Assembly (NCBI GenBank): GCA_002392915.1
Contig: DGHQ01000034.1
Span: 47,402-84,024 of the forward strand
DNA from: Bacteroidales bacterium UBA3844
GTDB lineage: Bacteria; Bacteroidota; Bacteroidia; Bacteroidales; Paludibacteraceae
Direction: 5' to 3'
Length of the DNA: 36,623 nt
The translations under genes and the position numbers were made by a program. Every line of letters starts with the position of its first letter. Within the stretch, counting starts at the first letter, position 1. Below are positions 25,301-29,050 of the stretch, one piece after another. Below the pieces are notes generated by a model. It was not told where the DNA came from, searched no databases, and was given only the letters and a program-made list of their open reading frames with translations.

Positions 25301-27995
25301 TTATATCGTAACTGGTTACAATACTCATACAGGATGTTCTAACTCAATATCTCATACTGTCAATAAGATTAATGCTCCTGAGGTATCTCTTGATATCCGT
25401 GGACAGCAAGGCACTTATGTATGTTCTGGCAAGCAGTTTGTCGTTCAGGCTCACGGTGCATTCTCTTACTTGTGGATGAGAGGTAAGGATACATTGTCTA
25501 CTCAGGATGCTTATGGCGACACTGCTAAGACTCAGACAACTTACTATGTTGAGGGTTACGATGCTAACGGATGTAAGAATAACGCTACTATTACAGTGGA
25601 TGTTCGTCCTACTCCTGTTATCTGGACTGATGGTAACAAGCCAATCTGTTTGGGTGAAACACTTGACCTTGAGGCTAAGGGTGCTCAAAACTATAGCTGG
25701 ACAATGGGTGATGTCTCTGGTGAGAACAACCAGTTCATGTCTTCAAAACCTAAATATAGCACAACTATATTCTTGACAGGTTACGACGAATATGGATGTT
25801 CGGCATCTGAGCCAATCGAAATCACAGTTCGTGATACTCCGATGGTATTTATTGATTGTCCTAACACTTATGTTTGTGAGGGTGATATCGCAACTCTAAC
25901 GGCTACTGGTGCTGTTAACTATCAGTGGACTAAGGGTGTCCAGAGCTTGAGTGACGTCGTTACTCAGATGATCACTGAGGATCAGACATTGTTTGAGGTT
26001 GTCGGTACTGATATCAATGGATGTATATCAACAGCGAGAAGAGTTGTCAAGATGCAGGCTGCTCCTGTTCTTACAGTCACTGGTGATACTGTAATTTGTG
26101 AGGGTGATAAGCTTTCTCTAAATGTCGCTGGTGTCGGTGCTAAGACATTCCAATGGGGCGACGGTTCTGTCGGTAACAAGTTTATTGACAAACCTAAGCA
26201 TGATACTATTTACTTCGTATCTGGAACATCACTTTACGGATGTACTTCGACTAAGTCGGTTCCTGTGATTGTTAATCCACTTCCAAGTATCAGTATCTAT
26301 GGTAATGACAATATCTGTCAGGGTGATTCTACAACACTTTATGTCCTTGGTGCTAAGACCTACGTTTGGAGCTCTGGTGACAATAATGATACAATTACTG
26401 TAAGACCTCGTAAGAATGCTGTTTATCAGGTTACAGGTACTGATGAAAATGGATGTAAGGCAATGGAGAAGATCAATATCAATGTGTTTGATATGCCTGA
26501 TCTGTATGTTCAGTCTTCTGCAGGTATCGTTTGTGAGGGAGATTCTGTACAGCTGATTGCTCAGGTATCTAATGGAGAATTTGATCAGTTCTATTGGAGC
26601 TCAAAGAATGGTATCATGGGTAACACTTACGGTGATACAATTACTGCTCATGTAATGAAGGCTGATACATTCTATGTTACAGCTAAAAATGAGGTATGTA
26701 CTAACAAGGCTATGGGCGTTGTTGCTACTTATCCAAATCCAACTTTGAGTTACATTGGTGATTCTGTTGTCTGTCAGGGTGCTCGTTTGCAGATGATTGC
26801 TCAAGGAGCTTCTACTTATGATTGGGTATTGCCTGATTCTACAGTGGTTTCTAATTCGATCCTTGCATTTATTCCAACAGAACCAACAGTGTTGCCTATC
26901 AAGTTGATTGGTCACTCTAATTCTTGTAGTACTGAAAAGATATTCCCAGTGACAGTTAATCCATCTCCTGTGATGTCAGTTTCAATTACTGGTGGTGAGG
27001 GTTCTTCTGCTACTGAAGGATATGTATGTAAGGGTAGCGATTATTCAGTTGTGGCATCAGGTGCAGACTCTTATTTGTGGAACACTGGTGATACTGTAGG
27101 TGAGATAAGAGGAACAAATATTGAGACTCCTATGGCTTACACTGTTACTGGTTATAACTTCTACAACTGTGAAACTAAGGTTAATGTTACTGTACCTTTG
27201 ATGACATTGCCTAAGGTTAGAATAAAAGCAAGCAAAACTGCTGTTTGTCCTAATCAGGGTGATACAATACATTTCGCAGCAACAGGTGCTGAGACTTATT
27301 ATTGGAGTTCTTATCCTGCTATTTCTGATGTCAACAATAATCCTGATTTGACAGAACTTGCTGCTTCAGTAAGTGATAGCGGTTGGGTATATGTTTCAGG
27401 TGTTGATTCAAACATGTGTGTCGGTCATGATTCAATCTGGATTAAGGTTCACACTCTTGAGCCAATCAAGTATGTGATTAATCCAACTTTGATTGACGAG
27501 AACTACAATACAGTTAGTTTGTCAGGACGTACTCCTTCAAGCGAGCTTTACAATGTAGATTGGACTTGGGAAATCAGCGATGGCACTATATTGAATGGTA
27601 AGGCTGTTAAGCATACATTTGATGTGCTTGAGGATTCATTCCTTGTTACAGTTCATGCTAAAGACTGGAACGGATGTGCTTACGATAGTTCAAGCCATAT
27701 CTACAAGTGGAAAGATGTTTGGGCTCCAGACAAGTTTACTCCTGATGGTAACGGCTTGAATGATAAATTCCAGTTTGAGGGCGGTGATTGGATCTCTGAA
27801 TTCGACTTCATCATCTACAACCGTCTTGGTGAGGTTGTGTTCGAAGGTCATAGCTTGCGCGATGCTTGGGATGGAACATTCAAAGGTAAGTTATGTTCAC
27901 CTGGAGTATACGGATGGACTTGTACATATAAGTCGACTGTAGGCTCTTACACTAAGAGCGGTGAGGAAAGAGGTAAGATTACACTAATTAGATAA
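1377..27995 (+). CDS. Giant T9SS type B surface protein with Ig/PKD-like modules
   Basis: The product has 8,872 residues in one uninterrupted frame (roughly 0.95 MDa, estimated). A leader of about 102 residues carries a hydrophobic stretch at 18-31 and ends in a signal-peptide-like segment (RRLTVGVVLVGTTLSVSGQ, 84-102). Residues ~105-600 are a unique region with a Cys-rich patch at about 392-430 and a GGHSCYMY motif near 482. About 83 modules follow (by-eye count of the closing Cys motif). Each starts with a [VI]C-x-G-like motif, has a Y-x-W core strand and closes with an NGC-like motif, as in Ig/PKD-like repeats of Bacteroidota adhesins. The two cysteines per module may pair. Residues ~8782-8872 are a type B C-terminal sorting domain. 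I expect Sec then T9SS export and surface attachment; an adhesin or SprB-like role is inferred, and the ligand is unknown. The start is the first ATG, preceded by GAGATACAA; the ATG at residue 11 is an alternative. The following porP/sprF-like gene is probably translationally coupled. Confidence 0.9.
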   Translation: MENNKKNNIIMREFLQKFVDWIAMLLRWLYAAPNDAVQSHHDTRVDKLRDIDARHVGRGLNSSVLVKGKSLLAECKSFIRQRFRRLTVGVVLVGTTLSVSGQNQRNLGFAHGLDGWRLYYGAVLYSNQRTNSSCENIGNGAYAASYDYYWNYQDFLDGYKLRYNTDCPFRNAINAQGQPFKNYFSSIEASGDGYATTSDQFYEISAEDAVKQAYYDKGAQKADENEQYRYHVIAKSGTTSGYGFYSDPNVNHYGTKLVNLIHGESIDLPRVFPGAEHSCRIGACGSRINNMKMGTSNSEASTNPLSTELAVPSWGTQFAHTAAAEQMLYEFSKTDDDDILMIHFLALAEAPEKNHYGSGAPEFTIGAYSTSDPNVDLGMINVSGSGWNKLTCGDSKMSSFDMTCSRGHNYECERGDGIGKCDHRNLPNTGWFSTGSSPEIRNSESKGWRTLIYPLDALKKGDRIGLQFITRDCNYGSGLKAGGHSCYMYFTCEVKKKSLVATLCDAVNGPLNATATKGYNAYIFGIKTERGFQRLHDGVLNSNEFEISRTNENKAFWRYITSNGSEGTLVCYMASTKGELNKTDSELNSNTDNCIVKAETHFGATAVEGTLVDKWTCPTGSDQADGLSIEALNLNYTRNNFETDPITDIQFFVKKKNGGSYPTVPDWTIGASSCSQQVDGKKVSLLFNAHRFVEAEAYTETYTIKAVLTSLAGCVSEIEQEFTPAPALDPKFDITGTCQYGDIRITNESHNSIGSTRYTVTYYLNGNRLEDKTDLPAFLLNNEVVIESANKAGENDVYLIAKDENGCTYTSTYATPNDRPDKRPVVNLTSSPVVDLYINPDSYKQEIEVKNNITRTVTLEVCPGGKVKVTPFSTDPAASASKYKFQWYDATNSITDPAVTATVGNAGTNSGVYTSGEKELGKGVHTLTVTAEGGCKTTWTVYVQESAGKIILGDIAKVCPGDPLTIDVEGAKAVLAVNFVVEETQGATPVKTVADFSWKTSSNQLVISKVADVSLYASAYQYYYEVEFTNDDNCSEKKTFIPKNLAAPLVVYSVKNGSNPIGMVSSIDATDNVTLWTAEPVCPGTVLTITLNNASADMTNYYVIKDAEGNSYGPTTSGRYGKSDPFSFQYTVPAVAAGGEVIRFTVKTDGMNGNVAQCAITEKLAIQVKPTVQFDMAASATQITNVTSASLASNEKNTYCVGENFYFYVRPYNENGELANASVKVQNTALLSQASTDKETIFGEGVLGYGMSGAESDALGQYQTLKVSVSDVGCTSDGEYKVYVKPLPVVKTTKVYACPNSTFEIQLGDQGTANAIVNEDNTIAKVDYAFYAGTTASQQSYDVTSLTQSFTAPTPESNTNYRVGGVVTAKDGCTAEFSADVELYPTPSFEAKVVKTDGTEITGVVCQGSPYAIQLKNNSTTAVVFKVKDNFGNQIGSDINVAAGGERKTNTFVAPNEKTTVEYSISCTTDNGCEGTDAQVSVNVGVKPTLDFAPVAAVCSDPNPNSSTPVTVTAAIGATNTANAGTIDFDNGVTGTFTASTLEIKNDLLSLQSYDETRTYSATYTDGAGCQSDPVTVTLSQVATPIISAQVEKDKVCPNDNNRVLLDDASSDFSKGYRYKLYEAEKEANKYKIKGTALKSWVAGNTITSGNRTYGVIDLPRQSASGIYMYAVESENTVNGKVCRDTAFFEYKVNQLPTIDLVVYKNSVAAANQINNGDAVCPETPLIFQVKNSTYNLTSTEWTLSSDKQNGTAPTTSNNADASNISWFAMDRAGTETITILAVNDECSANVKFQYGVSTPAALRITSSETKLPADGTTLFCLGDTKTKKLTASGTSSTFSDFVWKKEGDATTLSTVNTLDVNAGDDIVYIVTAKDANGCEATAREIVKTVALPAITLTADPKVVCSGEAITLTSQKLPASYNTYGDNYSFKVRFDKDGDVATNGDQTAFDLPISTLSDKATANVSSSNLTASTAYAYPQVTIDNGDICVGSMVSTTVKVLPSPTIVSVVTVKGHEANKKANTETYMLCSTDAYTVEVKVDPNMFSGNNPSYTSATDFEISVDGVTKTVKGQNVAKFDLEATTGALTHNISITPIIDGNKRGACMAEGIISVDVYANPTIKLYTSNAQHTTNVDASSNDGLAGAYLCASAGLPVGSVWINSYMTVDASTTMKTIEWAADNYSVPASNTQTSVEISRAVSGLKARITDNNGCVSDWSAPLAVELCEVATPRVSVAKGCEGEAVSVVLGDANADVTTNNTLMSSVYTEYTLSYDGKSVSRNLPEDLAGTDAQGRSYYSITVADVNNNTEFIATAENTCGSASGYLKTNCVSNPNEAKSTYNVSVAPQLKVTFASDVDGNNIIDKICPNTSFYVFVEAENLADNMTDAEKVLDLDLLYVDNGQVKNQRGSIAYNGTPASKKSFFEIRGGMEYIAGANTIQFNVTAKNYDGCETTKTGTINILSRPVVNLVATKYTRVEGNDVYYCPGVDCVIKARSTSALKEGSYTWYNATNNVSDKTTFGVKDSLIPTDLTEYIDANGNSSYYVTAISEETGCTSLPSNTLNLKKIPVPTFTAYADPNTVCSGDQTSIKIGTLSDPSAYKFNIINLWGVQTEVKDNDGNVMTGADGKPLMKDTVRVGSMFSTTTGEPVYNIANYASNAPYGVRLTTPDGCVSDIAVSVTPTDGPIIDWELYNASKGKVVAAHIHEMVADNVTGVLVPKKNADGTYVVHTDADYAYANANHRNNVSYYIYADNDNQKEHPQFGHFCVGDVYYLYVRNVRSSQPNEPAILADTFSVNVKGVKKRNGKLFNSNLANRWVALEYGHGPTKNTHFPSVSTDGIHISITDSCYYADGSTVCPSITTIDLDVQQLNPTVSVIGVPNYICKGEEFSFQVIGRASQGAHIVDAKVYTTGTIYQAMDYVSGPAGSADKFKANVSDNSNWTPTTDGNYVWNARRKNNGVTVNGNDGLIFSPDANTAYYARVWDNYGCVSNQWGRTVNVYEVPSITLDYADPACENSAIRVLVNPNNYSSYYFREYKKNEDGKLIDRDSNLINSKSQVIDPSGNLVYILDADGNKIPDEETDDPNDFKLKSPHPFKEGYGTSNTGNIYGALTNQFYNYRYFNSSANYKNGDEIVYQVYATIQRTNSDDGSIITCPSEIKQVEFTPDQNPKIKAAFYNEDGEPKTTFCPGEKVTIKVGLANGDYFLDKAQQKNATYKNHSVTYYSNYSKIPAINFNNIVHTTTVPLNATMAPFAGETEPYHLLDDQFSFIAPETPGTYTIKVTDKVTQSYSCPKDTNIVFTIAARPSVTLAAIKGNVDPNDPNHVYICEGDSAILQANSTTSNCTYMWYAMQNGNQLTDLKYDKDTVKFGPSETSTTRLVKIVDGQGCESDFSNEIKVEVAPRPSIAIDKAFDYVCPGSLATVDIIASGADNWQFFTTNQDHTDYGRLGSGETTNSKYSLSKTIAEFDNGVYTGYVGVENRDAESVSFGCRNFADYTFKKAKTPVLKLQAKRKNSDNSYTDISIPCEGEEYYVKVVDESADPNSDASLKATLVLKGTDGAADEEVSLNSDLISVSSFTADKRKRFSVIGYNKYDDGTSCPSDEVILDVKVNKRPTFTLNATPACEKTKRTYPANNEGGNYGGGNGKTKFSVSNLVLDKTTNNSNKVSSYTWEIQGASINNNSSSYEHPYTDGKTEAVARVIITDANDCSSVPVEKMSPLMKRPRQIVAAEAKCIGDNQVKITNTLDPTCGFSTNEVDFWYRLYRADNANVNDTINVLNKSLTQWMEGQSSTPRLQEFSGWRNAYPEHTFSTTVTGPMWACSRMRSVKSDNICESEVECVLVQPSEKPTFTTAMKSKGNALETVNNTAEVCNSTPVELVVKVNNFGAGCSEATITVKEANATGNVIETKTVKSSSSSSEQSIDLGEVTENMDFIVEVSSSCGCISSDRYRINVLPTPTVSLVADGSRIEDGYIYVCPGGKANLKAIASSVSEIKEYDWYVNNSLTTSTSELLSDQAAGSYYVSVEDAKGCKSPNSNTIVIEEVAVPTVTASAPEVVCEKTAFNISIDNPQDGITYVVYNPAADGTASQTSARATIKKTETIPSISVTIPSTYSFNAAADNFTVVAKNDRGCVSDPYVVRVEKAEKPNVTILAKKKASGDNELTSNLTVCPNEMVEFSLSNGATLYNEYTYTVTPSNSDVDVYGTNTERPTAQMHDKRTIFTFSFESEAGCVSQGTYTVNVASPKTLRITDDVVNRYDNKPIVCPGGQTPVTLTATNGIYVDWGNAGLTAATSAITNAEHDPAVAAQITFNPSVAKTYTFTGTDVNGCEVTATYDILIANLVNMQSVAVTLQPDDTPVADLAVCENSTITLTASGYISNAKDGEFIRAYEWFADEQLTKAIGSGSSISDFMTIADTTTYVDTDNNRFYNVNRDSKSYWVRATSNFGCVSDKIKTAVTVDRTPVIKFKNSSEPCIDSEIEIIPNTGSSNQYFTITNLTTGDVYKDVQKAPFVPEKAGQSYNFKVEAQRGACKAVEYTTINAKPLPIIKLFDAETGLSFLDACPDVDDNVTSEHYLKFTVDGGKVTAVPDITGASLASSSNIIKIGNDTYDGSETDAYYAKYSRPKDLNHSITVTAKGSNGCESTAEFPITIKPTPNAPEVTVLRNGVPTSDNEFCEGDKVTVIAKSTNDNDKSVSFNNGGSYGNKNGAAFDETTGTAMFEFQAVSNTVSPDQTINVSATNEDNCNSAKASVSITVSDKLDLKINNEPAGSTVKACVGTKETLKVTAGGSPVNPADYSIEWFASDKSTSLSTDAYYDVEPDPVYSKTIWVKVKSKDALGCEEWSNITIAPVAVPSITIVAENSNTGKRVTSTSPENDSIVYCSGDQGALNLSVIASNNLPFENVNYQWGNGVSNQPLSLSGLNATQSAKLTVSYEVDGKLCSTERVFKTVVKNKPKFGVEGNSSVPKYILTSVAADGSLVTDPSKCVGEKVILNPNITSGDVVSYLWHNGATTPTLEVNITSSNRYDFSVIATTADGCSEELKDYFTPNYVPSFSLPTVYACVGTSATIKPNYGNNDNISFTYYDEAGTTWLGEGDPADGSYTIPQLNQTKRYTVVATSNGCTTTKRVGAYILSYPALQVNENVEVCAGQKAVLSVQNPVSGVEYYWNSIGSTDNQSSFELTVGDLTKTVKVFAVKDYSKTYDAAPECVTSKVITVVPKSVPNFAISSSAERLCPDGRMSFTINDATSTNTYVWKAYEYDSTNHARVGTAISGFTQTVAADKPYNVNGLTSSTGYVEIVAEGSSENGCAYSTSIKLAQTEQQILNLVTVDNNPHTNGEAINLCSNTDAVLTFTSGYNSYEFNGIPMSDNMYTYNEVVNQNKSFRYTVTAKDQFGCPTTTATVDVDLNVAPQILAPDVVSVCDGALADVQASSDKQLNWYYADSKNPTVWSDVFVENANVAVKHNINVENAGSYILIKGEYPDLKGVCSTVKQISLNIINKPDVVLNSTGSVCPGEPFRLETKSEAGVVGADYYAKNWFVVDEDHKNFNPTATSNQVLSSGERHYALVASSNDLATCRDTFYIKYTAVNVPQFTDANMNVNDNETTLDQNDKIVPVEFKKRFCLGDDGIVLKVENSSTINWNEVRWYAGLNSNGEMITEAGSPVYGDHIMVTPRATSNYYVEGTGENGCKVSALFTVKVNEAPNYVLSSSALNGKVCSGADLIVNAVNLNSAVPGTSFSWNDGTANGSSTTINNVTEPKSVALTVTTAAGCTQELKTTYGVIEAPTFRVEAPKNVCANGDVIATATVNGSVDPSDYVYSWSVDENMTSDVKNGQTYSFDNVVANNGANGFKFYATVKDRNYGCTSDIVETSVNVVTPGTPVINYVDRVCEGEPAEIELTGTSSGSDLTGYTFWIKTPELTEFVNEASMKHVTGPITSARRYEYYVQLSQGEAVCKSAPSSIVINVESKPNIQVQEYGSPCSAQELTLKASAYGVDPTDIKWEANTAYGPELTFTNEQGILKVTENSQNVTADKKFIQKQYVGGVSTDVELTCSQTLNYKYNTYPLPLINVVENKDKSSHCPGNSVYFDAEALTENLKNITWSGTGVFAYQTAGDTISSQHVYVTVPKDENIDPNNMFLELSYTVSNDRCTNSGTKKFEIYSTPKFYLDEIEPIASNHGDNKTGLTGSIKFCEGSKVILEARPENTDGSQFTWRGGSDGNKGREYDQPGTYEVSVVNDKGCTSSMIFTIEMELLPSLSIGVKGVNAKNNYCYVEGNDNGLVVDVATSDNAYCYVSLEEPTVPPFDEDHMKREDKKEGWSKKSNRGEYNPEKDTWVYAYAMSNSNLKCVNKNQKWVEVHKSPAVAIIGDKVACGGNSLNLDITYSSPEKSPISNITWIGEAISGLTGAPIVAEGMSAGTKDISVVVTDGNQCQGQATSQIKILSTPIIGLSVDGADPERRLTELKFCDGESKTVIPSCMNCDPQYKLRDFSWVFNEGSSDEEDIIDANGHYTQNVTVSKRGSFKVYGSLYDADGKELCYRSTSFIATPIDKPIINVTGVNDDGTATICANDQIVLEGANIPYYVYTWSGNTVSGYVGNKFECEPSANGTTTVSLMVKDESTTCTNSTTFEINTISAPSPNVTAPEIICENGSSEFVIKDYLENNNPKYTNIKWTVWNNEQTESLPQTSEGTPMFNLQMTDEPLVVRLDLKSSDMQYPCASTIVYPVDVQKHQALQYQGDPVACQNSDVTLEVSKEGTSHIKPDANVSGQNNPYTWYLPNGEEVKTATNQYTFHPEASGNYMVDVESGVCVDRLQFRLEVKNAPQAYPSYDKAVCSGDSTTLNVTPNNETGPMTYVWSNIDPDDPSKTVTTTYPTYKVGPRGEKTVYSVVITSDATKCSSFYEMPVEVRPSPIIIVDKTLGELEPCANSYGEAVADGAVKYQWFDVTDPANEQLLGFGTSRKIYVANDPVKVKVVGYDSIGCESKSIETVLTPTPDPDFSVARKDGLEDPICAGQKVTLVTKSNVQDALYQYSWYDPIRDLTIDAAELTNYILEKTTQFEVTGTSVTKHGTRCSVKKAYKQDVDQLPELTIYGNQNVCDGVEYTFTAAGAESYVWQHNEQNNSAEFKTSFKYDAGAVAPVVVVGSNGKCSSVPTTYYVNVRRSPNLTFTGDSVVCGNNQATITAHSTVPNVTYYWSTESISAQTINPIVQPAYQVFPCTVTDPYGCTTTDSFKVNVVAAPKLLLNASYYDSPLLGGNIPYDSASSKFRVPFCDGDSLSLRLTGASSFEWVTLANDTLSKEDVYKIRPNGPMTFTATGYLSGCQTQVDFVLDMNQKPTLFLLSDTVPCRGEAQDMVVAASGYGTLLYNWSMKEHNNRGFIENADSLHNVIAERPIEDSLNNIYSVAVKIQETGCTTTKDFHYGYVKSPEFQIDGERAACVGNSLLLKAVPDNPDDKYSYTWTSADGLINRTGDSLSYTFRTEGQQSKIKVSAYDGGCRVFQDVDLVGWAAPGLKAFALGKDVEGQVVVCENVPFNISIMDTTTAMIKNWWMKANDTVSRTSALHVVATEAETYLGYARNTNGCESVIAVPVVVEYAPIATNRMGGDTASICKLDTAVFDLQAVNVAEYTWDDAERTVGNVLKVSPAVTTRYLVNVKGTNGCERGQYFTVAVNNLPSVQFNTIGGVKGDNEAACLGSDYKVVVSPRLEGDYSYMWDTKSGLDTLFLRANDMNPEKHVVNITDRVTGCKSKDSITIRTQALPEITVGGVTAVCRGEHMVLNAGGAANYFWMRGTDTLSKSATLQIDEVTSAGIYTAYGDDRGCVGKTEVPVTVRETPNVYLNSASSGVVNGNTVSLCDGTNNLELEVASSFVGGVDNSDLKYTWMNLSAEDKAVDQTLTIPSVTQNKDYMVKVSRISAPEACPGNITVSVRVLNTPRIYVKGDRNVCDNDYAELIPYGDFEDSFDNYVWKDDKGNSYGMEDTLKVLVTDTVTYIVTGYNTHTGCSNSISHTVNKINAPEVSLDIRGQQGTYVCSGKQFVVQAHGAFSYLWMRGKDTLSTQDAYGDTAKTQTTYYVEGYDANGCKNNATITVDVRPTPVIWTDGNKPICLGETLDLEAKGAQNYSWTMGDVSGENNQFMSSKPKYSTTIFLTGYDEYGCSASEPIEITVRDTPMVFIDCPNTYVCEGDIATLTATGAVNYQWTKGVQSLSDVVTQMITEDQTLFEVVGTDINGCISTARRVVKMQAAPVLTVTGDTVICEGDKLSLNVAGVGAKTFQWGDGSVGNKFIDKPKHDTIYFVSGTSLYGCTSTKSVPVIVNPLPSISIYGNDNICQGDSTTLYVLGAKTYVWSSGDNNDTITVRPRKNAVYQVTGTDENGCKAMEKININVFDMPDLYVQSSAGIVCEGDSVQLIAQVSNGEFDQFYWSSKNGIMGNTYGDTITAHVMKADTFYVTAKNEVCTNKAMGVVATYPNPTLSYIGDSVVCQGARLQMIAQGASTYDWVLPDSTVVSNSILAFIPTEPTVLPIKLIGHSNSCSTEKIFPVTVNPSPVMSVSITGGEGSSATEGYVCKGSDYSVVASGADSYLWNTGDTVGEIRGTNIETPMAYTVTGYNFYNCETKVNVTVPLMTLPKVRIKASKTAVCPNQGDTIHFAATGAETYYWSSYPAISDVNNNPDLTELAASVSDSGWVYVSGVDSNMCVGHDSIWIKVHTLEPIKYVINPTLIDENYNTVSLSGRTPSSELYNVDWTWEISDGTILNGKAVKHTFDVLEDSFLVTVHAKDWNGCAYDSSSHIYKWKDVWAPDKFTPDGNGLNDKFQFEGGDWISEFDFIIYNRLGEVVFEGHSLRDAWDGTFKGKLCSPGVYGWTCTYKSTVGSYTKSGEERGKITLIR
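3300..27480 (+). repeat. Array of ~83 Ig/PKD-like protein modules
   Basis: The coding sequence repeats a divergent module. Opening cysteines fall at nt 3960, 4251, 4620, 4974, 5268, 5592, 5871 and 6165 (93-123 codons apart). Near the C-terminus they fall at 24642, 24894, 25164, 25422, 25647, 25875, 26097, 26316, 26532, 26772, 27027 and 27246 (72-90 codons apart). Nucleotide identity between modules is low, so the repeats are ancient at protein level and only a few neighbouring modules look recently duplicated. Boundaries are approximate. Confidence 0.75.
27720..27995 (+). other. T9SS type B C-terminal sorting domain (CHU_C-like)
   Basis: The last 91 residues of the giant protein contain the family signature in order: FTPDGNGLNDKF, then FIIYNRLGEVVFE, WDGTFKG, PGVYGWTCTYK and the terminal GKITLIR. 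This matches the gliding-motility-associated C-terminal domain (type B CTD) recognised by the T9SS. Type B cargo often needs a dedicated PorP/SprF partner, and one is encoded immediately downstream. Confidence 0.93.
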
Positions 27996-27996
27996 T

Positions 27997-28001
27997 GGAG
28001 G
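27997..28001 (+). promoter_or_regulatory. Shine-Dalgarno-like GGAGG deciding the PorP/SprF start
   Basis: GGAGG lies 8 bases before the ATG at 28010. It supports that start over the ATG at 27995, which overlaps the stop codon of the giant gene (TAATG) and would place five extra residues in front of a normal signal peptide. Strong Shine-Dalgarno sites are uncommon in Bacteroidota, so this is supportive and not conclusive. Confidence 0.5.
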
Positions 28002-28009
28002 TTTTTGCA

Positions 28010-29029
28010 ATGAGAAAGTTAAGTGTTTTAATGTTGATGGCATCATTTGCCACTACAATTTTGGCTAACGAACCAGCTCAGGAAATGGATTATACATTGA
28101 GTGGTCATGCAACTTCTCCATTCTCTCTAAATCCATGCTTCGTAGGCGAATCTAACGCCTACAGAGCTGGCCTCAACTATCGTATGCAGTGGCCTAAACT
28201 TGAGAATGAGTATAGGACAATGCGTATCACATACGACCAGAACTTCTATAAGTTGGTCAGCTCTGTCGGTGTGCACTATGTGTATGATGGTCAGGCTCAG
28301 GATTATAAGAGTCATGAGATGGGTCTTACTTATAGCCATAATATCAGGGTCACGGAAGGCCATTATGTACGTCTTGGTTTGACTGCGGCAGTCTTCATTA
28401 AGAAGGTCGGTGAAGACGGTGCTTATGGCGACCAGTGGCAGAATGGTTCTCTTCTTGACAACTCTTTGGAGGATGACAACATGAAAGATAAGGCAGTGTT
28501 CCCTGACTTTACTTTCGGTGCTGCTTATGTGATGGAGAATACATTAAGTGTAGGTGCTGCTATCTACCATATCTCCGCTCCAAGGTACGGTTTTGTGGAT
28601 GACGATGCTATAGAGTTGTCGCGTCGTTATAGTTTCCATGCTCGTTATATGCACAACCTAGAGTCTTCTGCTGGTTTGTGGGGTAACAGAGGTAAGGCGG
28701 AAAACTATGTCATGGGTACGTTGAATTTCCAACATCAGGGTGATTACAACATTGGTAGTATCAATGTCGGTGCTTTCGTTAGCCACATGATGCTTGGTGT
28801 CGCTTATCGTCATGATTTTCGCGATACGGAGGTAGATGGTGTCAAATATGCAAAACTAAACACTGTATCGTTCATGATCGGTGGTAGCTATAAGGGTCTT
28901 CAGGCATACTATACTTACGACTTGTTTACATCTCGTAAGACAAATGGTTCATGGTCGCATGAATTCTCTATCGTGTATGCTATGGCTCCTAAACATTATC
29001 GTTACTCTTGTCCAGTCGTTTACTGGTAA
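28010..29029 (+). CDS. PorP/SprF family type IX secretion outer-membrane protein
   Basis: The product has 339 residues from the preferred ATG (344 if translation begins at 27995). A signal peptide covers about residues 1-19 (MRKLSVLMLMASFATTILA). The mature N-terminus has the family hallmark, a SPFSLNPCFVGESNAYRAG segment followed by NYRMQWP. The rest is a run of alternating beta strands rich in Gly, Tyr and aromatic residues, as expected for an outer-membrane barrel, ending in YRYSCPVVYW. Members work with the T9SS and are thought to help secrete or anchor a specific type B cargo, as SprF does for SprB in Flavobacterium johnsoniae. The gene starts 14 bases after the giant gene's stop with no promoter between them and is followed by a terminator, so the two form a transcription unit. 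Partnership with the giant protein is inferred from position. Confidence 0.88.
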   Translation: MRKLSVLMLMASFATTILANEPAQEMDYTLSGHATSPFSLNPCFVGESNAYRAGLNYRMQWPKLENEYRTMRITYDQNFYKLVSSVGVHYVYDGQAQDYKSHEMGLTYSHNIRVTEGHYVRLGLTAAVFIKKVGEDGAYGDQWQNGSLLDNSLEDDNMKDKAVFPDFTFGAAYVMENTLSVGAAIYHISAPRYGFVDDDAIELSRRYSFHARYMHNLESSAGLWGNRGKAENYVMGTLNFQHQGDYNIGSINVGAFVSHMMLGVAYRHDFRDTEVDGVKYAKLNTVSFMIGGSYKGLQAYYTYDLFTSRKTNGSWSHEFSIVYAMAPKHYRYSCPVVYW

Positions 29030-29050
29030 TCTTGGGTTTCGAACCTTTAT

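Noticed and set aside
27995..28009. ATG at 27995 as start of the PorP/SprF protein
   Set aside because: It would put the GGAGG inside the coding region and add five residues (MEVFA) before a normal signal peptide. The ATG at 28010 has proper spacing. It is not excluded, since TAATG coupling is also plausible.
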